From Streptomyces sp. NBC_00442 (GTDB taxonomy: Bacteria; Actinomycetota; Actinomycetes; Streptomycetales; Streptomycetaceae): 64,000 bases of DNA. The notes under the pieces are model-generated. The model saw only the letters and a list, made by a program, of their open reading frames with translations. It was not told where the DNA came from and did not search any database. The position numbers and the translations under genes are program-made. The stretch lies in contig NZ_CP107918.1 in the NCBI RefSeq assembly GCF_036014195.1, forward strand, positions 248,001 through 312,000, in the 5' to 3' direction. Below are positions 1-7,510 of this stretch, piece after piece (positions within the stretch are counted from its first letter, which is position 1; each line of letters opens with the position of its first letter).

Positions 1-435
1 CTCCCTTGACGCGGCGAGCAGTTCACCACTGTGGGAACCCAGAACGCGCTCCGCGCAGATCCGTACAGGAGGTCCCACCAGAAGCGGAACGTAGATCATG
101 GCGATCTGGCCGGTACGCGCCTGGAGGGCGACCAGCTCGGCCCGGATGGCGGGCGAGGTGTGTCCCACGGGGGGCGGAGACGCAGGCGCGGTCCGGGGGG
201 CGGCCGGCGCGAACTCGCGTCCCTCGGTGAGGGCGTAGCGCCCTCTGCTCCCCCGCGACTCGACCTCGCCCGCTTCCATCAGAGCTCTTAAGTACCGGTG
301 CGTGGTGGCGCGGGGAAGCCCGGCGCGGGTGGCGATGTCGGCCAACGGGTGCGAGCCCGGTCCCAGGACACGCACCGCCCTGAGTACGGCGATCGTGCGG
401 GCGACGGCACTGCCGTTCCCCTCCGGTGGCGACAT
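1..435 (-). CDS. IclR-family transcriptional regulator, 3' end outside window (partial)
   Basis: The frame runs open from an ATG at 435 down to base 1 with no stop, so only the N-terminal 145 residues are visible. Residues 10-65 read as an IclR-type winged helix: ARTIAVLRAVRVLGPGSHPL, then LADIATRAGLPRATTHRYLR and a wing with GRYALTEG. The following part (AELVALQARTGQIAMIYVPL) is the start of the IclR effector-binding domain. The family binds palindromic operators and often regulates its own divergent promoter. A CAGGAAC-N5-GTTCCTG repeat lies 143 bp upstream at 578-596. There is no convincing Shine-Dalgarno before the ATG, so the start could lie slightly elsewhere. Confidence 0.8.
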   Translation of the reverse strand, partial: MSPPEGNGSAVARTIAVLRAVRVLGPGSHPLADIATRAGLPRATTHRYLRALMEAGEVESRGSRGRYALTEGREFAPAAPRTAPASPPPVGHTSPAIRAELVALQARTGQIAMIYVPLLVGPPVRICAERVLGSHSGELLAASRE

Positions 436-911
436 GACAGCAGCAGAATGCGACAACGCGAACTCCCCCTCGTGGTTGAGGCCCTTCGCGACTCCCACAT
501 CGCGGCCGGGCCCAGAGCGATTCTGCTGAACGGAGCCCGGCCCCTGCCAGGCCCACCATTTTCCGGTAGGTGAACTTCAGGAACGACACGTTCCTGTAAT
601 TCGAATCCCCTCCTCCACTCCCCGCCGGAAAGCGGGCAACAGCCGGGGCAGGCCGGGCCGGAGTCGACTCCAGACATCACAGGACTTCACAGACTTCGAG
701 GGCCCTTTCGTGCTCGCGAGCACCCGTCAGTAGCGGTTCAACACAGTGTGAGTAGCGCAACCCAGGGCTCTCACCAGGCAATTCACCGCTCATTGACAGC
801 AAGGATGAGGTGCAGCAGTATCGCTTGTGCACTCTGACCGGCCGCAGGCCGAGCGCCGCACGACGCTGCTCGCCACCGCGGCCGGGCAGCGACACAGGGG
901 GTGGGTTGACG
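436..911. other. Intergenic region with regulatory sites
   Basis: This 476-bp gap separates the divergent IclR and XRE genes. I see no convincing gene in it. It holds a 7-bp inverted repeat at 578-596, and a TTGACA hexamer at 793-798 followed 17 bp later by a weak CAGTAT, which could be the promoter of the XRE gene starting at 912. Confidence 0.6.
578..596. promoter_or_regulatory. Inverted repeat, candidate IclR operator
   Basis: CAGGAAC and GTTCCTG are perfect 7-bp arms around a 5-bp spacer. The site lies between the divergent IclR and XRE genes. Its assignment to IclR is inference from position. Confidence 0.4.
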
Positions 912-1772
912 GTGAACAACAAGGAGGCTCTGCAGCAGTTGCTGCGCTCGAAGAGAGCCCAGGGGGATCCCACGGAACTCGGCCTGCGCCGCCTGACCGG
1001 GCGTGGCCGGCGCTCGGCCGGCCTCTCCCAGGCCCAGATGGGTCAGGCGCTCTACGTCTCGGAGCGCACGTACGCTCTGCTGGAACGCGGTGAGATGTCG
1101 GCTCCCTCGGCGGAGTTCCTCGACCACGTGGCGCAGGTCCTGCGGATGGAAGAGCGCGAACGGGCCGCCCTGTACGTGTACGCCCTGGGATACGAACCTC
1201 CCCACCCGCTGGACCCCGACGCCGGCACCCATGTGCTGCCGGCCTGGCAGAAGGCAGTCCAGCAGGTCACCGCGCCCAGTTACGTCGTCGATGTGGCCTG
1301 GAACATCCTGGCCTGCAACGACGCGTTCATCCGCATGTTCCCTCAAGTGCCGGGCACCGAGCCGCGGTTGCCGGATCAGAACACCATGCGATGGCTGCTC
1401 CTGCACGAGGACGCGCGCGAACACCACCTGGTCGACTGGGAGAAGAGCTGGGCCGGTCCCGTGGCGGCCCAGCTGCGCACCGCGGTCGCCTCGCACCCCA
1501 ACAACCAGGGGCTCCAACGTCTTGACGAAGAGGTCAACGACGACCCGGTGGCCGGCCCCGTCTACCGCCAGCACATCGCCCACGTCCACCCCGACGGCGA
1601 CGTACGCCGCATGCGCGACGCGGGGACACCGCCGGCGCCCGGCTCGCCGGGAGACCGGTGCTGCCCGCGCCACGCACCCTCCCAATTGGGAACGGTCACG
1701 ATGTGCGCGGCGGGCCCCTTCGCCTCACCCGGCACCCGCTTCTTCATCCTCGTCTTCGAGCCCACGCGGTGA
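912..1772 (+). CDS. XRE-family regulator with MmyB-type ligand-binding domain
   Basis: A 286-residue soluble DNA-binding protein. Residues 20-80 form the helix-turn-helix (RRSAGLSQAQMGQALYVSER, then TYALLERGEMSAPSAEFL). The rest matches the MmyB-like PAS-type sensor domain: PSYVVDVAWNILACNDAF, MRWLLLHEDAREHHLVDWE, and the closing TMCAAGPFASPGTRFFILVF. The start is the GTG at 912, preceded by a G-rich stretch. An upstream in-frame start would add an unstructured tail. Such regulators usually control a neighbouring enzyme. The next gene on the same strand is the hydrolase at 1856, so control of that gene is a reasonable inference. Confidence 0.85.
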   Translation: MNNKEALQQLLRSKRAQGDPTELGLRRLTGRGRRSAGLSQAQMGQALYVSERTYALLERGEMSAPSAEFLDHVAQVLRMEERERAALYVYALGYEPPHPLDPDAGTHVLPAWQKAVQQVTAPSYVVDVAWNILACNDAFIRMFPQVPGTEPRLPDQNTMRWLLLHEDAREHHLVDWEKSWAGPVAAQLRTAVASHPNNQGLQRLDEEVNDDPVAGPVYRQHIAHVHPDGDVRRMRDAGTPPAPGSPGDRCCPRHAPSQLGTVTMCAAGPFASPGTRFFILVFEPTR

Positions 1773-1855
1773 ACTCGCCCGCGTCAAAGCCCTGTTGTGC
1801 CAGACCGCCACCGTCCTTGCCGCTGCGGCCATCGGCCGAGCTAGATTACGTAACC

Positions 1856-2836
1856 ATGACCTCCACAGCGCGACTCATTCCCATAGCCCCCGGAGTGCAC
1901 GTCTGGGCCCCCGACGGGGCGGACCGCTGGGGCCTTGCCAACTGCGGGCTCATCGCCTCCGGCGGCGAGGCCGCCCTGCTGGACACCCCGTACGCCCTGG
2001 ACCTGACCGACACCTTCCTCGCGGCGGCGCGCGCAGCGGCCCCGGACGCACACATCGGCACGGTGTTCACCACCCACGGCAACGGCGACCACAGCTGGGG
2101 CAATCAGCGGGTCACCGGCGCACGGATCATCTCCACCCGTCGCACCCTCGAGCACCAATGCCTCGAACCGACGCCGGAGCAACTCCGCGCCCTCATCGAG
2201 GAGACCGACCCCGATCAGCCCCTGGGCTGGTACTTCCGCCGCCACTTCGGGTCGTTCGACTTCAGCGGCATCACCGTCACACCACCCACCGACACCTTCG
2301 AGGGGCGGCTCGACGTACGCGTCGGCGACATCCTCGTCGAGCTGCACCAGACGGGGCCGGCCCACACCGTCGGTGACCTGATCGCCCACCTTCCCGAGCA
2401 ACGCGTGGTCTTCACCGGCGACATCGTCTTCGCGGGCGATCACCCGTGCCACTGGGCGGGCCCCCTCGCCAACGTCATCACCGCATGCGAGGAGATCCTG
2501 GCGCACAACCCCGACCACATCGTTCCCGGCCACGGTCCTCTCCTCGACCAGGACGGCCTGCGGACGCACATCCAGTACCTCACCGACCTCGCCGAGCAGG
2601 CCCGGGAGCTCCACGCACGCGGCTGCACGCCCACCACTGCGGCCCAACACCTCATCCGCGAGAAGCGCTACCCGGGACTCGGACTCGAAGAGCGCCTCGC
2701 CATCACGCTCGGATCGGAATTCCGTCACCTCAACAACGATCCGGCGGATCCCGAGATCCTCTCGCTGGCCATCGAGGCCGCCACCATCGCCTGGCACAAC
2801 AACACAGCCCGCCGGCCCGCCACTTCACCCAGCTGA
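1856..2836 (+). CDS. Metallo-beta-lactamase-fold hydrolase (HxNxDH variant)
   Basis: A 326-residue MBL-fold protein. The metal motif near residue 65 reads THGNGDHSWGN, so the second His of the usual HxHxDH is Asn. A subset of MBL hydrolases shares this HxNGDH form. Further metal ligands appear as GPAHTVGD, FTGDIVF and VPGHGPLLD. The C-terminal helices (LTDLAEQARELHARGCTPTT) resemble quinolinase-like MBL proteins. The substrate is unknown. A TAGATT hexamer at 1842-1847 ends nine bases before the ATG, with TTGCCG upstream, suggesting a leaderless transcript. The protein is probably cytosolic, as no signal peptide is seen. Confidence 0.85.
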   Translation: MTSTARLIPIAPGVHVWAPDGADRWGLANCGLIASGGEAALLDTPYALDLTDTFLAAARAAAPDAHIGTVFTTHGNGDHSWGNQRVTGARIISTRRTLEHQCLEPTPEQLRALIEETDPDQPLGWYFRRHFGSFDFSGITVTPPTDTFEGRLDVRVGDILVELHQTGPAHTVGDLIAHLPEQRVVFTGDIVFAGDHPCHWAGPLANVITACEEILAHNPDHIVPGHGPLLDQDGLRTHIQYLTDLAEQARELHARGCTPTTAAQHLIREKRYPGLGLEERLAITLGSEFRHLNNDPADPEILSLAIEAATIAWHNNTARRPATSPS

Positions 2837-3218
2837 CCCTCCCCCGCGACCTCCCGGCCGTCCCAGCCGGCGGAACACCGACCCGCCACGGTCCCGGCCA
2901 GTGGAACGCCACCGGCCCGCAGCGGCCATCGTCTTGCCTCGCCCGGCCCGCGGGGCTCAAATAGCCACATGGTGCTCATCCGAACTCCAGCGGGGGGAGA
3001 GCACCAGCACACCGAACAGGTCTCCCACGACACACGTTCGGTGCACGATCGGGTTCAGCGCGACAGGGGACATGTCTGCACCCGATCAAGGATGCCGCCG
3101 TCGGCCCCCTGGCGGCGGCATCCTCCATTCCCCCTCTCCTTCCTCCCCCTCCCCCTCTGCGCTGGTGCGCTCTGCTCTCTGCTCCCTGCTCTCTGCGCTG
3201 TGCTCGCTCCGCAGGGAG
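2837..3218. other. Intergenic region between convergent genes
   Basis: The gap holds a strong hairpin at 3089-3124 and a pyrimidine-rich run of about 3125-3215 made of CTCTGCTCCCTG-like short repeats. No coding potential is convincing. Confidence 0.6.
3089..3124. terminator. Hairpin between convergent genes
   Basis: Perfect 12-bp arms, AGGATGCCGCCG and CGGCGGCATCCT, with a 12-nt loop. The hairpin lies downstream of the MFS gene (minus strand) and can serve both directions. There is no T tract, as is usual in Streptomyces. Confidence 0.65.
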
Positions 3219-4565
3219 TCATGCCGCCACCTTCCCACCGCCTTGCGCGGCGCCCTGCTCGTCCCGCACCGAACGCGGCTCCGCGAGACTCCGGCCGCGC
3301 GTGCTTTCCATCCCGCGCCATTGCGGACGCAGCCCAGCCAGGTTCGTGGTGAGGAAGTACGTGGCACCGCAGACGAACAGCACCGGAACCAGTCCGACCG
3401 CGGTCACCGCCGCCCCGCCGATCAGTCCGCCGAGCGGGATGCCGGCCCAGGCCAGCGAGTCGCCGAGGGCGTTGACCCGGCCCAGCATCCGGCGCGGCAC
3501 GCGCTCGACGAGAACGGCACCCAGCACCGGATTGACGAAGCCGCCGCCGAAGCCGCCGACCGCGAAGACGACCAGCACCACACCCAGCGGGGCATGGAAG
3601 GCAAGGATCAGGAACCTCGGCGCCCCGGCCAGCAGGAATCCGGCGAGGACCACCATCCGTCGTGGCAGCCGGTGCGCGGCCACCGCGGCGATCAGGCTTC
3701 CACCGACGGCCGCGGCCCCCATCACGCTGCCCATCAGACCGATCACGGTCGGACCGCTGTGCGACTGCCTGGCCCAGACGGGTATGAGCACCGAGATGAA
3801 CGCGGCGTCCAGCAGGTTGGTAATGCCGATCATGACGATGAGGGTGCGCAGGAGCGGTTCGCCGCGGAGGAAGGCGAAGCCCTCTCCGAACCGTTGCCAG
3901 TAGCCCGGTCCCGTCTCTCCGGCAGGCGAGAGGGGTTCCTCGGCCGCACGCCCCATCCCGCGCGGCAGCGCGAGCTTGATGATCACCGATCCGAGGGCGA
4001 AACAACCCGCGTTGACAGCCAGTCCGGTCAATGGACCGAGCAGCGCCACCAGGGATCCGCCGACCGCCAGGCCGACGGTGGACGCGAGCCGCTCGATCAC
4101 GCCGGACAGACCGGTGGCCCGCTCCAGCGGCACCCGGCCGCGCTCGGCCGCCTCCGGGACCATGACGTCCTTGGCCAGGTCGCCGGGTCCCCTGGCCGCG
4201 CCGATCAGCGCGACCAGAACCAGCAGGAGGGGAAAAGAGAGCCGGTCCAGGGAGTGGAGCAGGGGAACCGAGGCGGCGGCGGTCGCGCTGACCAGATCGG
4301 TGGTCCACGAGACGGCCCTCGGGCCGGTCCGGTCCACCAGCGGACCGGCGAGTGCCTTGACCACCACGTAGGGCGTCATCTCACAGAAGGCGACCAGTCC
4401 TGTCTGGGTGGCGCTTCCGGTGGTGACGAGAACGAACCAGGGCAGGGCCACCACGGAAATCCGCGTTCCGGTCAGCGACACGGCCATGGCCGCCAGGACC
4501 CCGCCCAACGGGCGTAAGGACCTCCGGCCGGACACGCCGCCGGTCGCCACGGTCTCGGCGGTCAT
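3219..4565 (-). CDS. MFS transporter (drug-efflux type)
   Basis: A 448-residue, roughly 12-helix membrane protein. N-terminal helices include LRPLGGVLAAMAVSLTG, and the loop-2 motif A region reads AGPLVDRTGPRAV. The mid-protein loop PGYWQRFGEGFAFLRGEPLL is typical of the MFS_3/enterobactin-exporter-like subfamily. Its ATG overlaps the stop of the upstream ArsR-type gene by 4 bp (ATGA), so the two are translationally coupled and the regulator probably controls the pump. The substrate cannot be read from sequence. Confidence 0.9.
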   Translation of the reverse strand: MTAETVATGGVSGRRSLRPLGGVLAAMAVSLTGTRISVVALPWFVLVTTGSATQTGLVAFCEMTPYVVVKALAGPLVDRTGPRAVSWTTDLVSATAAASVPLLHSLDRLSFPLLLVLVALIGAARGPGDLAKDVMVPEAAERGRVPLERATGLSGVIERLASTVGLAVGGSLVALLGPLTGLAVNAGCFALGSVIIKLALPRGMGRAAEEPLSPAGETGPGYWQRFGEGFAFLRGEPLLRTLIVMIGITNLLDAAFISVLIPVWARQSHSGPTVIGLMGSVMGAAAVGGSLIAAVAAHRLPRRMVVLAGFLLAGAPRFLILAFHAPLGVVLVVFAVGGFGGGFVNPVLGAVLVERVPRRMLGRVNALGDSLAWAGIPLGGLIGGAAVTAVGLVPVLFVCGATYFLTTNLAGLRPQWRGMESTRGRSLAEPRSVRDEQGAAQGGGKVAA

Positions 4566-5257
4566 GAGGTCGCGCTCCCTTCCTCGTCCTGAGGGCGGGA
4601 AGCACGAGGGCCGGAAGCCCGAGGGCGGGAGGCGAGGGACGCTGTGGCGGACGCATCCAGTTCCGGCAGCATCTGCGTGATCACGGCGACCCGTTCGGCT
4701 CCCGCGGGGGCGCTCGCCGCCGTCTCGGGTGCGTCTCGCCGGTAGCGCGCGACGACTTCCGCCAACTCCCGGTACAGGGCGGTGGCTTCATCGGGTGTGA
4801 GCCGCAAGGCCCAGTCGCTCATGTCGAAGGTGTTCCGCCATGCGCGGGGCATCGTCTGCAGGTCGTTCAGGGCCTGCTGCGTGCGCAGGGCGTAGATGGC
4901 GGCGACGGACTGCTGGTAGGCCAGTGCGGCCTCGGGCTCGCGTTCGGCCAGCTCCGGATCGTTGAACCACGTGGTCCGGTGCACCGAACGCCACCAGCGC
5001 TCCCGCGCGTTGCCCCGCTCGGTGTCCTCCTCGACGAATCCGGCCGCGCCGAGCTGCCGGAGGTGGTAGCTCGCCGTACCGGAGTTCACCCCCAGCCGCT
5101 CCGCGAGTCGGGTGGCCGTCGACGGGCCGTACTTCCGCAGCAGCCCGACCAACTGCACGCGCACCGGATGCGCCAGGGCACGCAGCCCCTTGGCATCCAG
5201 GACAACCGAATCATCGTCAACGCCTGGGCCGTCGGGCCCTTCCAGTGCATCAGCCAT
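4562..5257 (-). CDS. ArsR-like winged-helix regulator
   Basis: A 231-residue regulator. Residues 20-95 form the winged helix: LDAKGLRALAHPVRVQLVGL, TRLAERLGVNSGTASYHLRQ and AGFVEEDTERGNARERWWR. The C-terminal half is helical and resembles ArsR-type regulators that control multidrug transporters. I see no metal-binding CxC motif, so a metal sensor is unlikely. It overlaps the MFS gene downstream by 4 bp. A striking tandem repeat starts 18 bp upstream of the ATG and is the likely autoregulatory operator. Confidence 0.88.
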   Translation of the reverse strand: MADALEGPDGPGVDDDSVVLDAKGLRALAHPVRVQLVGLLRKYGPSTATRLAERLGVNSGTASYHLRQLGAAGFVEEDTERGNARERWWRSVHRTTWFNDPELAEREPEAALAYQQSVAAIYALRTQQALNDLQTMPRAWRNTFDMSDWALRLTPDEATALYRELAEVVARYRRDAPETAASAPAGAERVAVITQMLPELDASATASLASRPRASGPRASRPQDEEGSATS

Positions 5258-5274
5258 GCGGGACACGATAGACC

Positions 5275-5319
5275 GCGAAGACTTCTTCGCAAAGACTTCT
5301 TCGCAAAGAACTCTTTGTG
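5275..5319. promoter_or_regulatory. Tandem-repeat operator upstream of ArsR-MFS operon
   Basis: Two perfect copies of the 14-mer AAGACTTCTTCGCA (5278-5291 and 5292-5305) are followed by a degenerate third, AAGAACTCTTTGTG (5306-5319). The array also contains the 16-bp perfect palindrome GCGAAGACTTCTTCGC at 5275-5290. It sits 18 bp upstream of the regulator's start, where a repressor would block the promoter. Confidence 0.7.
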
Positions 5320-5438
5320 GTTCGTTCGGTCCGCTCGCGCCGTCTCGCTCCTCGTCCAGCGCCGACCGATACGGAGGGCCGATCACCTGGGAGGTGCGGC
5401 TCTCAGTGGTGTTCTCGCTGGTGTTCTCGCTGGTGGTG

Positions 5439-5894
5439 TCATTCGTCTTCGGCCGCGAATGCCTGGGCGACCGCGAGGCTGTCCTCGTAGACGTGGTGGC
5501 GGGTGACCAGGCCGTTTTCGAAGGTGAGGTGCAGGGCGAACCGGGCACGGTACGCACGCCCGGTTGAGCGGGCGGTCTGACGGATCTCGCCGATCACGAC
5601 GGCGTCGTTTCCGTCGACGAGGATGCGCTCGACCTGGGTCGCCACCTCTTCCGGCACGTGGTGCTCTGCGATGTCGCGATAGTGGGCGGCCACGTCCGCC
5701 CGGGTGGAGCGGTGACGGATCCAGGGGGTGGCGGCACGACCGTGCTCGGCCTCGGGCCAGTTCAACTTCCAATCGCCCCGCTCGGCGTACAGCGCGGCGA
5801 CGCGATCGGGGTCGCCCTCACCGATCGTGCGCAGCAACTCCTCAACCGCGGTGCGGGTGTTCGGGGATGTGGCTGTCGATGTGGCCGTGGACAT
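5439..5894 (-). CDS. SnoaL-like (NTF2-fold) protein
   Basis: A 151-residue single-domain protein. It opens with TAVEELLRTIGEGDPDRVAA and LYAERGDWKLNWP, followed by a beta-sheet region (VVIGEIRQTARSTGRAYRAR, FALHLTFENGLVTRHHVYED). This is the layout of SnoaL-like polyketide cyclase/ketosteroid isomerase-fold proteins. It stands alone, with no cyclase substrate genes nearby, so it may be a generic small-molecule isomerase or binding protein. The fold is clear but the reaction unknown. Confidence 0.85.
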   Translation of the reverse strand: MSTATSTATSPNTRTAVEELLRTIGEGDPDRVAALYAERGDWKLNWPEAEHGRAATPWIRHRSTRADVAAHYRDIAEHHVPEEVATQVERILVDGNDAVVIGEIRQTARSTGRAYRARFALHLTFENGLVTRHHVYEDSLAVAQAFAAEDE

Positions 5895-6048
5895 GGTTGG
5901 CCCCTTCGTATGGCTGCGTGCGGCTCCGTGTGGCCCGCCTCGTGCTCACGTGGCGAGAACCCGAAGCTAGCCGCAACGCCCGGCCGGGACGATTACCTCC
6001 GAAGTAAGTAGCCGCCGGCCCCGACAGGATCCACCTGTGAGGCGCACG

Positions 6049-6561
6049 CTAGATGCTCCGGGTGTAGCGCAGCTCCGTGAGCTCCACGTCGTCGTAGGTG
6101 TCGCTCTGTTCCTCGCCGTCGGCCACGTAACCGGCCTTCTCGTAGAACCGTCGCGCCCCCTCGTTCCCGCCGAGCACCCATAGCGCGACGGTGCCGAACC
6201 CCCGCGCCTTCGCGCACGCGTGGGCCGCGTCCAGCAGGGCGCGGCCGATGCCCTGTCCGATCAGGTCCGGTCGAACGTAGAGGGCGTACACCTCACCCAC
6301 ACGGGACTCGGGCGTCGCTCCCCGGTAGGGACCGACACTCACCCACCCCACCGGACCGGCACCGGCGTCGGCCACCAGATCGGATCCCTGCCTGCGCGGG
6401 TCGGACATCCATGCACGGCGTTGGCGCGCGTCGTCCTCCACACTCATGCCGTCCAGGTAGGGCTGCGGGACGAGGCCCGCATACGCTGCCCGCCACCCCA
6501 GCACCCGCACACGGGACACGGCCTGGACGTCGGCCCCGGTCATCTCACGTACGTCCACCAT
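6049..6561 (-). CDS. GNAT-family N-acetyltransferase
   Basis: A 170-residue single GNAT domain. The acetyl-CoA-binding motif A is VYALYVRPDLIGQGIGRALL (Q/RxxGxG/A). It is followed by AARGFG-like helix 4 sequence and motif B, WVLGGNEGARRFYEKAGYV. The N-terminal VREMTGADVQAVSRVRVLGW is the usual first strand and helix of RimI-like acetyltransferases. The gene is monocistronic, and the substrate (protein or small molecule) cannot be inferred. Confidence 0.9.
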   Translation of the reverse strand: MVDVREMTGADVQAVSRVRVLGWRAAYAGLVPQPYLDGMSVEDDARQRRAWMSDPRRQGSDLVADAGAGPVGWVSVGPYRGATPESRVGEVYALYVRPDLIGQGIGRALLDAAHACAKARGFGTVALWVLGGNEGARRFYEKAGYVADGEEQSDTYDDVELTELRYTRSI

Positions 6562-6800
6562 CGCCCCACCCTATGTGTGCGAGTTGTGCGCGAGCCGCAC
6601 AAGAGAGAGCGGTGCCCACCCGCGCGGGCGAGACAGATTGCGAACTTCAGGAGACTCCGGTCGACGGGCGGGGCAGAAGCGTCCCCCCCTGCGACGAGCC
6701 TCGCACTGCCCCGCCCTCCCGGCACTGCCCCACCCTCCGGGTCCTCCGGGCGCCCAGGACGTTCAGCGAAGTTGGCACGTCCGCGCGCCTATGGGGTCAG

Positions 6801-6847
6801 GCACCACATGACGTCGGACCGCGTGCCGGCGGCCACTCATGTGGTGC
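6801..6847. terminator. Hairpin downstream of secreted DUF4232-like gene
   Basis: GCACCACATGA (6801-6811) and TCATGTGGTGC (6837-6847) are perfect 11-bp arms around a 25-nt loop. The hairpin lies 10 bp beyond the stop of the minus-strand gene ending at 6858. Confidence 0.5.
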
Positions 6848-6857
6848 GGACACGCCG

Positions 6858-7373
6858 TCAGGCGCCGGCCTGGACCGGGCCGATGACCGTGCCGGCGCTG
6901 ACGGTCAGCCGGCCGTGCGCCGTCGACTCCCCCGGGATCACGCCTCCCGGCGCCCTGAGCGTGAAGGCCGCTTCGTCGGCCAGGGCGCCGCTCCTGCCGT
7001 TGGGTACCTGGATGTCGAAGTGGACCGGGTGGCCGGGACCGAACGTCACCACCTTGTTCTGCGCGCCGTACCGGCCCGCAGTGACCCGGTCCGGGGTCCC
7101 GTGGTGGGAGAACCGCACACCGGTCGGCGACCCGGCCAGCCGGCACGCTTCGTACCCGTGTGCCGCGGTGAGGGTGACACGGTAGTGGCGGTGCCCGGAG
7201 GAAGCGGGGGCGTCGGTGATCTTCGCGAGGTGGTTCGCCGGGCGGCACGCGGAGGGAGCCTGGGCGGTCGAGGGCGACGACGCCTGGGCCACTCCCGCTC
7301 CCACCACACCGGCCAGCACGGCGGCGGTGGCGGTGGCCGTAGCGGCGGCGACGATCTTCCGGGCGATACGCAT
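6858..7373 (-). CDS. Secreted DUF4232-like protein
   Basis: A 171-residue protein with a Sec signal peptide at residues 1-31 (MRIARKIVAAATATATAAVL, then AGVVGAGVAQAS with an AQA|S cleavage site). The mature part has a Cys pair (ACRPANH and YEACRLAG) and beta-rich sequence ending TLRAPGGVIPGE. This matches the DUF4232 family of exported Streptomyces proteins. The ATG at 7373 is chosen because GGAG sits 8 bp upstream. A longer in-frame start would bury the signal peptide. The role is unknown, and the protein is probably extracellular or cell-wall associated. Confidence 0.8.
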   Translation of the reverse strand: MRIARKIVAAATATATAAVLAGVVGAGVAQASSPSTAQAPSACRPANHLAKITDAPASSGHRHYRVTLTAAHGYEACRLAGSPTGVRFSHHGTPDRVTAGRYGAQNKVVTFGPGHPVHFDIQVPNGRSGALADEAAFTLRAPGGVIPGESTAHGRLTVSAGTVIGPVQAGA

Positions 7374-7510
7374 CACGCGTACTCCAATCCTGTTCGCGGC
7401 CCACGAGCGGACCGCTGGAACCGTGGTCACCCTCCTACCTCCCCGCCGAGCGGATCCACCAATGTCATAAAACCGTCACAACCAGACCAAACACACACTC
7501 GGTGCGATGC

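Noticed and set aside
3125..3215. Pyrimidine-rich tract with CTCTGCTCCCTG repeats
   Set aside because: Looks like simple low-complexity intergenic DNA; no regular period or coding signal strong enough to annotate.
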